Source of the DNA: Modestobacter versicolor
GTDB lineage: Bacteria; Actinomycetota; Actinomycetes; Mycobacteriales; Geodermatophilaceae
Reading direction: 5' to 3'
NCBI RefSeq assembly: GCF_014195485.1
Contig: NZ_JACIBU010000001.1
Span: 3,906,001-3,970,000, forward strand
DNA length: 64,000 bases
The notes under the pieces are model-generated. The model was not told the origin of the DNA. It ran no database searches and saw only the letters and a program-made list of their open reading frames with translations. Of the stretch, positions 28,678-37,880 are shown in pieces. A program made the translations under genes and the position numbers. Every line of letters begins with the position of its first letter. The first letter of the stretch is position 1.

Positions 28678-30540
28678 ATGTGCGGCATCGTGGGGTACGT
28701 CGGCCCGCAGGACTCGTTGGACGTCGTCCTGGAAGGGCTGCGCCGGTTGGAGTACCGGGGCTATGACTCGGCCGGGATCGCCGTCCTGGCCGACGGCGGG
28801 CTGAGCACCGCCAAGAAGGCCGGGAAGCTGGCGAACCTGGAGAAGGAGCTGGCCGAGGAGGCGCTGCCGCCCTCGACGCTGGGCATCGGGCACACCCGGT
28901 GGGCCACCCACGGTGGGCCGACCGACCGCAACGCCCACCCGCACGTCTCCGCCGACGGCTCCGTCGCGGTCATCCACAACGGCATCATCGAGAACTTCGC
29001 CCCGCTGCGCGCCGAGATCGAGGCGACCGGGGTCGAGTTCAGCTCCGAGACCGACACCGAGGTCGTCGCCCACCTGCTGGCCGCCGAGTACCCGCGGACC
29101 CCCGAGGGCCCGGGCCGGCTCGCCGAGGCGATGCGCGCGGTCAGCCGCCGGCTCGAGGGCGCGTTCACCCTCGTCGCGGTCCACGCCTCCGAGCCCGACA
29201 CGCTGGTCGCCTCCCGCCGCAACAGCCCGCTCGTGGTCGGGGTCGGTGACGGCGAGTACTTCGTCGGCTCGGACGTCGCCGCGTTCATCGCGCACACCCG
29301 CAACGCCCTCGAGCTGGGCCAGGACCAGGTCGTCGAGCTGCACCGGGAGCGCGGCGTCACCGTCACCGACTTCACCGGCACCGTCGTCGAGCCCACCGCC
29401 TACAGCGTCGACTGGGACGCGGCCGCGGCGGAGAAGGGCGGCTACGACTGGTTCATGCTCAAGGAGATCGCCGAGCAGCCGCGGGCGGTCGCCGACACCC
29501 TGCTCGGCCGCCTCGGCGAGGCCGGCGAGCTGGTGCTGGACGAGGTGCGCCTCTCCTACGAGGACCTGCGGGGCATCGACAAGGTGTTCGTCGTCGCCTG
29601 CGGCACCGCCTACCACGCGGGCCTGATCGCCAAGTACGCCATCGAGCACTGGACCCGCATCCCGGTCGAGGTGGAGCTGGCCAGCGAGTTCCGCTACCGC
29701 GACCCGGTGCTGGACCGCTCGACCCTGGTCGTGGTCATCAGCCAGTCCGGCGAGACGATGGACACCCTGATGGCCCTGCGGCACGCCAAGGAGCAGAAGG
29801 CCCAGGTGCTGGCCATCTGCAACGCCAACGGGTCGACCATCCCGCGCGAGTCCGACGCCGTGCTCTACACCCACGCCGGCCCCGAGGTCGCCGTCGCCTC
29901 GACCAAGGGCTTCCTGACCCAGGTCGTCGCCTGCTACCTGGTCGGCCTGTTCCTCGCCCAGGTGCGCGGGGTCAAGTACGCCGACGAGGTCGCCGCGATC
30001 GTCGAGGACCTGCGCGCGCTGCCCGACGCCGTGGCCACCGTGCTGGAGAGCATGGAGCCGGTGCGCGAGCTCGCCCGCTCGCTGGCCGGGGAGAACACCC
30101 TGCTGTTCCTGGGCCGGCACGTCGGCTACCCGGTGGCCCTGGAGGGCGCGCTCAAGCTCAAGGAGCTCGCCTACATCCACGCCGAGGGGTTCGCCGCCGG
30201 CGAGCTCAAGCACGGTTCGATCGCGCTGATCGACCAGGGCACGCCGGTCGTGGTCGTCGTCCCGTCGCCGCGCAGCCGCGGGTCGGTGCACGGCAAGGTC
30301 GTCAGCAACATCCAGGAGGTGCGGGCCCGCGGGGCGCGCACCATCGTGATCGCCGAGGAGGGCGACGAGGACGTCGTCCCCTACGCCGACCACCTGATCC
30401 GGGTGCCGCGGACGCCGACGCTGCTGGCGCCGGTGGTCACCACCGTGCCGCTGCAGGTGCTGGCCTGCGAGATCGCCGCCACCCGGGGCCTGGACGTCGA
30501 CCAGCCGCGCAACCTGGCCAAGTCCGTCACCGTGGAATAA
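28678..30540 (+). CDS. glmS: Glutamine-fructose-6-phosphate aminotransferase (isomerizing)
   Basis: GlmS makes glucosamine-6-phosphate from fructose-6-phosphate and glutamine. The 620-residue product starts MCGIVGYVGPQ, with Cys2 the N-terminal nucleophile of the glutaminase domain, and has GHTRWATHGGPTDRNAHPH. Two SIS domains follow (VFVVACGTAYHAGLIAKY and FLGRHVGYPVALEGALKLKELAYIHAEGFAAGELKHG). It ends DQPRNLAKSVTVE, the conserved terminus. No glmS ribozyme is seen upstream. A family hairpin follows the stop. Confidence 0.98.
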   Translation: MCGIVGYVGPQDSLDVVLEGLRRLEYRGYDSAGIAVLADGGLSTAKKAGKLANLEKELAEEALPPSTLGIGHTRWATHGGPTDRNAHPHVSADGSVAVIHNGIIENFAPLRAEIEATGVEFSSETDTEVVAHLLAAEYPRTPEGPGRLAEAMRAVSRRLEGAFTLVAVHASEPDTLVASRRNSPLVVGVGDGEYFVGSDVAAFIAHTRNALELGQDQVVELHRERGVTVTDFTGTVVEPTAYSVDWDAAAAEKGGYDWFMLKEIAEQPRAVADTLLGRLGEAGELVLDEVRLSYEDLRGIDKVFVVACGTAYHAGLIAKYAIEHWTRIPVEVELASEFRYRDPVLDRSTLVVVISQSGETMDTLMALRHAKEQKAQVLAICNANGSTIPRESDAVLYTHAGPEVAVASTKGFLTQVVACYLVGLFLAQVRGVKYADEVAAIVEDLRALPDAVATVLESMEPVRELARSLAGENTLLFLGRHVGYPVALEGALKLKELAYIHAEGFAAGELKHGSIALIDQGTPVVVVVPSPRSRGSVHGKVVSNIQEVRARGARTIVIAEEGDEDVVPYADHLIRVPRTPTLLAPVVTTVPLQVLACEIAATRGLDVDQPRNLAKSVTVE

Positions 30541-30602
30541 GGACCTCGTTGCCCCCCACGGCTCGCTCCGCTCGCCGCGGGACCCTGCAACGAGGCCGTT
30601 CC
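30541..30602 (+). terminator. Hairpin repeat after glmS (family copy)
   Basis: The outer arms CCTCGTTGC (30544-30552) and GCAACGAGG (30587-30595) pair perfectly over 9 bp. An inner CCACGG/CCGCGG arm encloses a CTCGCTCCGCTCG loop. The element begins at the base after the glmS stop and ends GGCCGTTCC, like the copy after groEL. Confidence 0.75.
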
Positions 30603-30623
30603 AGCACGTCGCCATGCCACTGA

Positions 30624-30629
30624 CAGACT
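30624..30629 (+). promoter_or_regulatory. -10 box for leaderless acpS
   Basis: CAGACT ends 6 nt before the acpS GTG (30636). The same hexamer at the same distance precedes the chorismate mutase leader peptide. No Shine-Dalgarno is present. Confidence 0.4.
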
Positions 30630-30635
30630 GGGTCG

Positions 30636-31034
30636 GTGATCATCGGCGTCGGCATCGACGTGTGCCCGATCGAGCGGTTCGCCGCCTCCCTGGAGCGCAC
30701 CCCCGGGCTCCGCGACCGGCTGTTCACCGCGGCCGAGCAGGTGACCCCCTCCGGTGCCGAGCGCACCGGGGAGTCGCTCGCCGCGCGGTTCGCCGCCAAG
30801 GAGGCGCTGGCCAAGGCGCTCGGGGCACCGGGCGACCTGCACTGGCACGACGCCGAGGTGACCGTCGGCGAGCGGGGCCGCCCGCACCTGGTGGTGCGCG
30901 GCACGGTCGCCCGCCGGGCCACCGAGCTCGGCGTCACGTCCTGGCACGTGTCGTTGAGCCACGACGGGGGCATCGCCTCCGCCGTGGTCATCGCCGAGGG
31001 TGGAGTGCACCCGCAGGGCCGGCAGCACCTGTGA
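30636..31034 (+). CDS. acpS: Holo-[acyl-carrier-protein] synthase
   Basis: AcpS moves phosphopantetheine from CoA to the serine of acyl carrier protein. The 132-residue product has the magnesium motif [12 protein letters not shown] near the N-terminus and [17 protein letters not shown] near residues 47-63. It also carries [19 protein letters not shown]. It overlaps the next gene as GTGA, as is common in actinobacteria where nnr follows. Confidence 0.95.
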   Translation: MIIGVGIDVCPIERFAASLERTPGLRDRLFTAAEQVTPSGAERTGESLAARFAAKEALAKALGAPGDLHWHDAEVTVGERGRPHLVVRGTVARRATELGVTSWHVSLSHDGGIASAVVIAEGGVHPQGRQHL

Positions 31035-32467
31035 TCGACCTCTACACCGCGCCCCAGGTGCGGGCCGCCGAGCAGGCCGCGATGGCCGGCCTGCGCCCCG
31101 GGGTGCTGATGCAGCGCGCCGCCACCGGGCTGGCCACCGTCTGCCTCGGGCTGCTGGGCCGGGCGCACGGCGTGCGGGTGGTGCTGCTGGTCGGGTCCGG
31201 TGACAACGGGGGCGACGCGCTGCTCGCCGGCGCCCTGCTGGCGTCCCGCGGCGCGCAGGTGACCGCCGTGCTGCTGGCCCCCGACCGGGCGCACGCCGCG
31301 GGGCTGGCCGCGCTGCGGCGGGCCGGTGGCCGGGTGGCCGCCGGCGGGGAGACCGGGTTGGAGCGGGCCGACCTGGTGCTCGACGGGATCGTGGGCATCG
31401 GCGGGTCCGGCGGCCTGCGCGACGACGCGGTGCAGCTGGTGCGCGCGGCGACCGCCGGCCCCGGGCTGCTCGTCGCCGTCGACGTGCCCAGCGGGGTCGC
31501 GGCGGACACCGGGGACGTGCCCGGTGCGGCGTTCCCCGCCCAGCACACGGTGACCTTCGGCGCGGTGAAGACCGGGCTGCTGGTAGGCGCGGGCCGGCAG
31601 CACGCCGGCACCGTGCACCTGGTCGACATCGGGCTGGCCGATCACCTGCCCGACCCCGACGTCCGGCAGCTCACCGACGCCGACGTCGCCGTGCACCTGG
31701 AGGCCCCCGGCCCCGAGGACGACAAGTACTCCCGCGGGGTGGTCGGCGTCATCGCCGGCTCGGCCGGCTACCCCGGCGCCGGCGTGCTGTGCACCGGTGC
31801 CGCGCTGCGCACCCGGCCGGGCCTGGTCCGCTACGCCGGCACCGCCGCCGAGGGCGTCCGCGCCGCCTGGCCGGAGGCGATCGTCACCTCCGGGCGGCCG
31901 GGCGACGCCGGGCGGGTGCAGGCCTGGGTGGTCGGCCCCGGCGCAGGCACCGACGACGCCGCCCGCAGCGTGCTCGCCGAGGTGCTGGGCACCGACCTGC
32001 CGGTGGTGGTCGACGCCGACGCGCTCACCCTGGTGGCCAGGCACCGGCAGCTGGTCGGCGACCGGACGGCGCCCACCCTGCTCACCCCGCACGACCGGGA
32101 GTTCGCCCGGCTGTTCGGCGACGTCGGCCCCGACCGGGTCGCCGCCGCCCGCCGCGGGGCGGCCGACCTCGGGTGCACCGTGCTGCTCAAGGGCGACGCC
32201 ACGGTGGTCGCCGACGCCGACGGCACCGCGTACGTCAACGGCACCGGCACCCCGTGGCTGGCCACGGCGGGCACCGGTGACGTGCTGGCCGGCGTCCTCG
32301 GGGCCGTGCTGTCGACCGGGGTGCCGCCGGGGGAGGCCGCCGCCGTCGCCGCCCACGTGCACGGCCGGGCCGGGCAGCTGGCCGCCGAGGAGGGCCCGCT
32401 GATCGCCGGTGACCTGGTGCGGCACCTGCCGCGGACCATCGCCCGGCTGCGCGGCAGCGCGGGCTGA
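31031..32467 (+). CDS. nnr: Bifunctional NAD(P)H-hydrate epimerase / ADP-dependent NAD(P)H-hydrate dehydratase
   Basis: This enzyme repairs damaged (hydrated) NADH and NADPH. From the GTG at 31031 the product is 478 residues. The epimerase domain (~1-210) has [21 protein letters not shown] and [13 protein letters not shown]. The dehydratase domain has [36 protein letters not shown] and [15 protein letters not shown]. It overlaps acpS by 4 bp; the longer open frame upstream runs through acpS and is not needed. Confidence 0.95.
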   Translation: MIDLYTAPQVRAAEQAAMAGLRPGVLMQRAATGLATVCLGLLGRAHGVRVVLLVGSGDNGGDALLAGALLASRGAQVTAVLLAPDRAHAAGLAALRRAGGRVAAGGETGLERADLVLDGIVGIGGSGGLRDDAVQLVRAATAGPGLLVAVDVPSGVAADTGDVPGAAFPAQHTVTFGAVKTGLLVGAGRQHAGTVHLVDIGLADHLPDPDVRQLTDADVAVHLEAPGPEDDKYSRGVVGVIAGSAGYPGAGVLCTGAALRTRPGLVRYAGTAAEGVRAAWPEAIVTSGRPGDAGRVQAWVVGPGAGTDDAARSVLAEVLGTDLPVVVDADALTLVARHRQLVGDRTAPTLLTPHDREFARLFGDVGPDRVAAARRGAADLGCTVLLKGDATVVADADGTAYVNGTGTPWLATAGTGDVLAGVLGAVLSTGVPPGEAAAVAAHVHGRAGQLAAEEGPLIAGDLVRHLPRTIARLRGSAG

Positions 32468-32494
32468 GCCCGGCCGCCTGGGAGAGTGGGGACC

Positions 32495-33649
32495 GTGACG
32501 ACGGTGGAGCAGGGGATCGGCAGCCGCGCCGAGGTGGTCGTCGACCTGGACGCGATCGCGGCGAACGTGGCCGCGCTGCGCGAGCGGGTCGGCCGGCCGC
32601 TCATGGCGGTCGTGAAGGCCGACGCCTACGGGCACGGCCTGGTGCCCGCCGCCCGGGCCGCGCTGGCCGGCGGCGCCGACGCGCTCGGCGTGACCGTGCT
32701 GGAGGAGGCGCTGGCGCTCCGCGCGGCGGGGGTCACCGCCCCGCTGCTGTCCTGGCAGCACGCGCCGGGTGAGGACTACGCCGCCGGGCTGGCCGCCGAC
32801 GTCGAGATCTCGGTCAACGCGGAGTGGGCGCTGGCCGAGCTGGTCGCCGCGGCCCGCGCCACCGGGCGCACCGCCCGGGTGCAGCTGTTCGCCGACACCG
32901 GGCTGTCCCGCGAGGGCGCGACCCCCGAGGCCTGGCCCGGGCTGGTCGCCGCGGCGACGCGCGCCCAGGCCGACGGCGACGTCGTCGTCACCGGGCTGTG
33001 GAGCCACCTGGCCTACGCCGACGCGCCCACCCACCCCACGATCGGTGCCCAGGTGCGGGTCTTCGAGGAGGCCGTCGCGCTCGCCCGGCGGGCCGGCCTG
33101 ACCGAGGCCCGGCGGCACCTGGCCAACTCCGCCGCCACCGTGGCGCTCCCGGAGACCTGGTGCGACATGGTCCGGCCCGGCGTCGCCGTCTACGGCCTGG
33201 ACCCGCTGGGCGGCGACCCCGCGCCCTACGGGCTCCGCCCGGCGATGACCGTGCAGGCGCGGGTCGCGCTCACCAAGCGGGTGCCCGCCGGCACCGGGGT
33301 CTCCTACGGGCACACCTACGCCACGCAGGCCGAGACCACCCTGGCGCTGGTGCCGGTCGGCTACGCCGACGGCGTGCCGCGCGCCGCCGGCAACCGCGCC
33401 CCGGTGCTCGCCGCCGGTGCCCGGCGCACCATCGCCGGGCGGGTCTGCATGGACCAGTTCGTGCTCGACGTCGGCGACGACGAGATCGCCCCCGGCGACC
33501 CGGTGGTGCTGTGGGGCCCCGGCGGGCAGGGCGAGCCGACCGCGCAGCAGTGGGCCGAGGCGCTGGACACCATCCACTACGAGCTGGTCACCCGGGTCGG
33601 CGGGCGGTTCTCCCGCCGGTACGTCGGGTCGGCCGGGGTGGTCCGGTGA
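32495..33649 (+). CDS. alr: Alanine racemase
   Basis: Alr makes D-alanine for peptidoglycan using pyridoxal phosphate. The 384-residue product has the cofactor lysine in AVVKADAYGHG, the substrate-side GLWSHLAYAD and the catalytic Tyr in PAGTGVSYGHTY. It also carries VGYADGVPRAAGN and CMDQFVLDVGD. The GTG at 32495 has GGAG 10 nt upstream; a GTG at 32486 lies too close to it. It overlaps the next gene as GTGA. Confidence 0.96.
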   Translation: MTTVEQGIGSRAEVVVDLDAIAANVAALRERVGRPLMAVVKADAYGHGLVPAARAALAGGADALGVTVLEEALALRAAGVTAPLLSWQHAPGEDYAAGLAADVEISVNAEWALAELVAAARATGRTARVQLFADTGLSREGATPEAWPGLVAAATRAQADGDVVVTGLWSHLAYADAPTHPTIGAQVRVFEEAVALARRAGLTEARRHLANSAATVALPETWCDMVRPGVAVYGLDPLGGDPAPYGLRPAMTVQARVALTKRVPAGTGVSYGHTYATQAETTLALVPVGYADGVPRAAGNRAPVLAAGARRTIAGRVCMDQFVLDVGDDEIAPGDPVVLWGPGGQGEPTAQQWAEALDTIHYELVTRVGGRFSRRYVGSAGVVR

Positions 33650-34827
33650 GCCGGGGCGACCACGGGCCGCACCACCTCGGCCGGACGGCGGGGCTGATCG
33701 GCGCCGCGGTCGGCCTGGCCGCCGCCGGGACGGCGATCGGGGTGGCGGTCACCCGCTCGGCCACCTCCGCCGTCCGGGCCAACCAGCTGGCCGGGCAGGC
33801 CGGCGACGACGGCCGCGAGGTCGCCGACGTCCCGGCCCGCGAGCTGCGCCAGCAGGACCCGCTGGGCTCGGCGAGCCGCAGCGCGGACCGCAGCGCCCTG
33901 GTGCACACCGACGACGGGGTGCTGCTGGCGGTGGAGGAGATCGGCCCGCTGGACGCGCCGCTGACCGCCGTCTTCGTGCACGGCTACGCGCTGTCGATGG
34001 CGTCCTGGACCTTCCAGCGCCGCGACCTGGGCGCCCAGCTGGCCACCGCCAACGGGCACCGGCCCAGCGCGCGGCTGGTGTTCTACGACCACCGCGGGCA
34101 CGGCGCCTCCGGCCGCGGCGACGCCGAGCACGCCACCATCGACCAGCTCGCCGCCGACCTCGAGGTGGTGATCGACGCCCGGGCGCCCCGCGGGCCGGTG
34201 GTGCTCGTCGGGCACTCGATGGGCGGGATGACCGTGCTCACCCTCGCCCAGCGGCGGCCGGAGCTGTTCGGCACCCGGATCGCCGGCGTCGCCCTGGTCT
34301 CCACCTCCAGCGGCAACCTCGCCGACCTCGACTTCGGACTGCCGCAGCTGCTGACCCGGGTGCGCGCGGCGGTGCTGCCGGTCGCGGCGTGGACGATGCG
34401 CCGCCGTCCGGCCCTCGCCGAGCACACCCGCAAGCTGGCCAAGGGCATCGTCTCGGCGGCCACCTGGTCGCTGTCGTTCGCCTCCACCGACGTCGACCCC
34501 GCGCTGGGCCGCTACGTCGACGCGATGATCGGCGGCACCCCGGTCGACGTGATCGCCGAGCTGTACCCCGCCATCGCCGGGCTGGACGCGAGCGGCGCCG
34601 TCGAGCCGCTGCGCCGGGTGCCCGTGCTGGTGCTCACCGGCGACGCGGACAAGATGATCCCGATGCAGCACAGCGAGCGGATCGCCGGCGAGCTGCCGGA
34701 CGCCGAGTTCGTCGTCGTCCCCGGCGCCGGCCACCTGGTGCTGCTGGAGAAGCCGGAGCAGGTGACCGCCGCGCTGGGCGAGCTGATCCGCCGGGTCGCC
34801 GCCGAGCAGGGTGCCCGCAGCGCGTGA
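33646..34827 (+). CDS. Alpha/beta-fold hydrolase with N-terminal membrane anchor
   Basis: The 393-residue product has a hydrophobic segment near residues 15-34 (AGLIGAAVGLAAAGTAIGVAV), suggesting a membrane anchor. An alpha/beta hydrolase domain follows: TAVFVHGYALSMASW (oxyanion), YDHRGHGAS, VLVGHSMGGMTVL (nucleophile Ser) and a catalytic His in VVPGAGHLVLLEKPEQV. It sits between alr and the tsa genes, a common actinobacterial neighbour. Substrate unknown. Confidence 0.9.
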   Translation: MSRGDHGPHHLGRTAGLIGAAVGLAAAGTAIGVAVTRSATSAVRANQLAGQAGDDGREVADVPARELRQQDPLGSASRSADRSALVHTDDGVLLAVEEIGPLDAPLTAVFVHGYALSMASWTFQRRDLGAQLATANGHRPSARLVFYDHRGHGASGRGDAEHATIDQLAADLEVVIDARAPRGPVVLVGHSMGGMTVLTLAQRRPELFGTRIAGVALVSTSSGNLADLDFGLPQLLTRVRAAVLPVAAWTMRRRPALAEHTRKLAKGIVSAATWSLSFASTDVDPALGRYVDAMIGGTPVDVIAELYPAIAGLDASGAVEPLRRVPVLVLTGDADKMIPMQHSERIAGELPDAEFVVVPGAGHLVLLEKPEQVTAALGELIRRVAAEQGARSA

Positions 34828-34845
34828 CCCGCTGAGCCCGGGTCG

Positions 34846-34851
34846 TAGGGT
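34846..34851 (+). promoter_or_regulatory. -10 box for leaderless uracil-DNA glycosylase gene
   Basis: TAGGGT ends 6 nt before the GTG at 34858, with no Shine-Dalgarno between. Together with the gap after the hydrolase this suggests a separate, leaderless transcript. Confidence 0.4.
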
Positions 34852-34857
34852 GCTGGC

Positions 34858-35484
34858 GTGGCCGCCCTCCGACCGCCCCGCCTCGACGCGGCCGCCGACG
34901 AGGTGGCCCGCACCGCCGCGGCGGCGCCCGACTGGGGTGCCCTCGCCGAGGTCGCCCGGTCCTGCGTCGCCTGCCCCGAGCTCGCCGCCACCCGCCAGCA
35001 CGTCGTCGTCGGCGACGTCCCGGCGACCGGCCGGCCGCGGCTGGTGGTCGTCGGCGAGGCGCCCGGCGCGACCGAGGACGAGACCGGCCGGCCGTTCGTG
35101 GGCAGGTCGGGTGCGCTGCTGGACCAGCTGCTCGGCCAGGCCGGCCTGGACCGGGCCGACTGCGCGGTGCTCAACATCGTGAAGTGCCGGCCGCCGGGCA
35201 ACCGGACGCCCAGGTCGCCGGAGGTCGCCCGCTGCAGCGGGTGGCTGCGCCGCCAGCTCGACCTGCTCGACGCCCGGGTGGTGGTGGCCCTCGGGCTGTC
35301 CTCGGCGAAGTTCTTCCTCGGGCCGCGCACGGTGCTGGGCGAGGTGCGGGGCCGGCCGCACGAGGTCGACGGCCGGGCGGTCTGGGTCACCTACCACCCC
35401 TCCGCGGCCATCCGGTTCGGCCCGAACGGGGCGCCCCGCGCGGCGCTGCTGGCCGACCTCACCGCGGTGGCGGGCACGCTGTGA
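34858..35484 (+). CDS. Uracil-DNA glycosylase, iron-sulfur family 4
   Basis: It removes uracil from DNA. The 208-residue product has RSCVACPEL (first cluster cysteines), the uracil-binding motif VVVGEAPGATEDETGRPFVGRSG and the cluster region NIVKCRPPGNRTP with RCSGWL. The second active-site motif is YHPSAAIRF. Four cysteines spaced this way are typical of the family. The stop overlaps tsaE as GTGA. Confidence 0.9.
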   Translation: MAALRPPRLDAAADEVARTAAAAPDWGALAEVARSCVACPELAATRQHVVVGDVPATGRPRLVVVGEAPGATEDETGRPFVGRSGALLDQLLGQAGLDRADCAVLNIVKCRPPGNRTPRSPEVARCSGWLRRQLDLLDARVVVALGLSSAKFFLGPRTVLGEVRGRPHEVDGRAVWVTYHPSAAIRFGPNGAPRAALLADLTAVAGTL

Positions 35485-35939
35485 GGCGCGAGCAGGAGCT
35501 CCCCACCGTCGCCGACACCCAGGCGTTCGGCCGGGAGCTGGCGCAGCTGCTGCGGCCCGGCGACCTCGTCGTCCTGGCCGGACCGCTGGGGGCCGGGAAG
35601 ACCGCCCTCACCCAGGGCATCGGGGCGGGCCTCGGCGTGCCCGGCCCGGTCACCTCGCCCACCTTCGTGCTGGCCCGGGTGCACCGCGGCGGCCGGGTCC
35701 CGCTGGTGCACGTGGACGCCTACCGGCTGTCGGGCATGGCCGACGTCGACGACCTGGACCTGGACGCCACCACCGACGAGGCGGTGACCGTCGTGGAGTG
35801 GGGCCACGGCCTGGTCGAGCAGCTGGCCGACGAGCACCTCGTCGTCGAGCTCGACCGCCGGGACGACGACGTGCGCACCGCCCGGCTGGTGCCCGTGGGC
35901 CCCGGCTGGGAGCAGCGGCTGGGCGACGGCGCCGGCTGA
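35481..35939 (+). CDS. tsaE: tRNA threonylcarbamoyladenosine biosynthesis ATPase TsaE
   Basis: TsaE is the ATPase that recycles the TsaB-TsaD complex making t6A in tRNA. The 152-residue product has the Walker A AGPLGAGKTALTQGI, GPVTSPTFVLARVH and HVDAYRL, then VVEWGHGL. It starts at a GTG overlapping the glycosylase stop. In related genomes tsaB follows directly; here two unrelated genes intervene. Confidence 0.94.
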   Translation: MRREQELPTVADTQAFGRELAQLLRPGDLVVLAGPLGAGKTALTQGIGAGLGVPGPVTSPTFVLARVHRGGRVPLVHVDAYRLSGMADVDDLDLDATTDEAVTVVEWGHGLVEQLADEHLVVELDRRDDDVRTARLVPVGPGWEQRLGDGAG

Positions 35940-36020
35940 CCTGCGCGACGGGGGCGGTTGACGGCCGGAGTGAGCCAGGTCACGATCCTCGGGACCCGGC
36001 TCCGGCCCGAGAGGTGCACC

Positions 36021-37880
36021 GTGACACCGACGAGGACGCGCATCCCGGCCTGGATCGGGGGGCTGCTGCTCGCGCTCGGCCTGCTGGTCCCGGTCTCCGC
36101 CGGCACCGCCCAGGCCGCCCCGCCGGGCGCCGGGAGCGGGCACGGCCCGGCGACGATCGAGCCGGTCATCGACGCCAACTTCCCCGACCCCGACGTGCTG
36201 CTGGTCGACGGCGTCTACCACGCCTACGCGACCAACTCCGAGGGCCAGAACGTGCAGCACCGCACCTCGCGGGACCTGGTGCACTGGCGTCCGCAGGCCG
36301 ACGTGCTGCCCACGCTGGGCGACTGGGTGGGGGAGTGCAGCTTCGCGCCCGGCGGTGCCACCGACCGGTGCATCTGGGCGCCCGAGGTCTCCGCCGTCCC
36401 GGGCGGCGGATACGCGCTCTACTACACCGCGCGCGACGAGCTGGCCCCGCGCCAGTGCATCGGGGTCGCGCTGTCGGCGTCCCCGGACGGCCCGTTCGCG
36501 CCGGTCGGCGACCAGCCGCTGGTGTGCCCGGACGGCACGCGCGGCACCACCGACCTGGGCGGCGCCATCGACGCCGCGACCTACACCGAGGACGGGCAGC
36601 TGTACCTGCTCTGGAAGGCCGACGGCAACTGCTGCCCCGGGCTGACGGCGATCATCTTCCTGCAGTCGCTGTCCGCCGACGGCACCACGCTCACCGGGCC
36701 GCCGCAGGAGCTGATCCGCCGCGACCGGCCCTACGAGGGCAACGTCGTCGAGGCGCCCACGCTGGTGGAGCGGGGCGGCGTCTACACGCTGATCTACTCG
36801 GCCAACGACTTCGGCGGTGGTGGCTACCGGACGTCCTACGCGACCTCGTCCAGCCTGACCGGCCCGTACACCAAGGCGACGACCGAGCTGATGACCACCG
36901 ACCGGTTCCGGGGTGACGTGCGCGGCCCGGGCGGGCAGGACGTGGTGCCCACCCGGCGGGGCGGGACGGCGATCGTCTTCCACGGCTGGGACCCGACCTA
37001 CAGCTACCGGGCCATGTACCTCAGCGGGCTGGAGTGGTCGGCGGACGGCGTCCCGTCGGTGACGGCCGCGGGCGACCGGTACCAGGCCGAGGACGGCGTG
37101 GTCACCCACGCCACCGTCGTCGCCGACCCCACCGCCTCCGGCGGGGCTGGGGTCGGCGGGATGGACCTCCCCGACAGCTCCGTCACGCTGCAGGTCACCG
37201 CCGACCGGTCCGGGCCGGCGACGCTGGCGATCCGCTACGCCAACGGCTCCACCGACGCCACCGGCCGGGTGCTCGCCACCGACCGGGTCACCGTGAACGG
37301 CCGGGACGCCGGCGTGGTCACCTTCGCACACACCACCTGGGGCAACTGGCAGCTGGTCGAGCACGGCGTCCGGCTGCAGCGGGGGGTGAACACGGTCACC
37401 CTGACCCGGGGCACCGCCTCCGCCGAGCTCGACGCCGTCGACGTCCACCCGGGGCGGCCGACGTCGCCACCGATCGGCCCGACGACGGACCCCGCGGACG
37501 CCACCCGGTACGAGGCCGAGGACGGCGAGATCACCAACGCCAAGATCCGCGAGGACGCCACCGCGTCCGGCGGTGCCGTGGTCGGCGGGCTGGACCTCGC
37601 CGACAGCTCGGTCACCGTGCAGGTGCACGCCGAGCGGGGCGGCCGGGCGACGCTGGGCATCGTCCACGCCAACGGTTCCGAGCGCGGCGGCTGGCCGCTC
37701 GAGGCGACCCACACCGTCACCGTTAACGGCCGGGACGCCGGGGTGGTCACCTTCGCCCACACGACCTGGGGCAACTGGACGACCGTCGAGCACGAGGTCC
37801 GGCTGTCCCGCGGCTGGAACGCCGTCACCCTCACCCGGGCGACGTTCTTCGCCGAGATCGACGCGGTGGACGTCTCCTAG
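36021..37880 (+). CDS. Secreted GH43-like glycoside hydrolase with two carbohydrate-binding modules
   Basis: The 619-residue product starts with a signal peptide (Arg-rich n-region, hydrophobic core to about residue 29, cleavage after AQA near 32). Residues ~45-345 look like a five-bladed propeller of family 43: NFPDPDVLLVDGVYHAYA, IWAPEVS, GGAIDAATYTEDGQLYLLWKADG and VEAPTLVERGGVYTLIYSAN supply plausible catalytic Asp/Asp/Glu. Two CBM35/CBM6-like modules follow (about 353-476 and 496-619), each starting RYxAEDG and separated by a Pro/Thr linker. The GTG at 36021 after GAGAGG is preferred over the longer frame. Substrate (arabinan or xylan type) is a guess. Confidence 0.88.
   Translation: MTPTRTRIPAWIGGLLLALGLLVPVSAGTAQAAPPGAGSGHGPATIEPVIDANFPDPDVLLVDGVYHAYATNSEGQNVQHRTSRDLVHWRPQADVLPTLGDWVGECSFAPGGATDRCIWAPEVSAVPGGGYALYYTARDELAPRQCIGVALSASPDGPFAPVGDQPLVCPDGTRGTTDLGGAIDAATYTEDGQLYLLWKADGNCCPGLTAIIFLQSLSADGTTLTGPPQELIRRDRPYEGNVVEAPTLVERGGVYTLIYSANDFGGGGYRTSYATSSSLTGPYTKATTELMTTDRFRGDVRGPGGQDVVPTRRGGTAIVFHGWDPTYSYRAMYLSGLEWSADGVPSVTAAGDRYQAEDGVVTHATVVADPTASGGAGVGGMDLPDSSVTLQVTADRSGPATLAIRYANGSTDATGRVLATDRVTVNGRDAGVVTFAHTTWGNWQLVEHGVRLQRGVNTVTLTRGTASAELDAVDVHPGRPTSPPIGPTTDPADATRYEAEDGEITNAKIREDATASGGAVVGGLDLADSSVTVQVHAERGGRATLGIVHANGSERGGWPLEATHTVTVNGRDAGVVTFAHTTWGNWTTVEHEVRLSRGWNAVTLTRATFFAEIDAVDVS

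Noticed and set aside
30527..33577. A 1016-codon open frame on the minus strand
   Set aside because: It lies antisense to acpS, nnr and alr. Its composition (Gly, Arg, His, Val-rich) is what high-GC third positions give on the opposite strand, and it has no domain-like motif.
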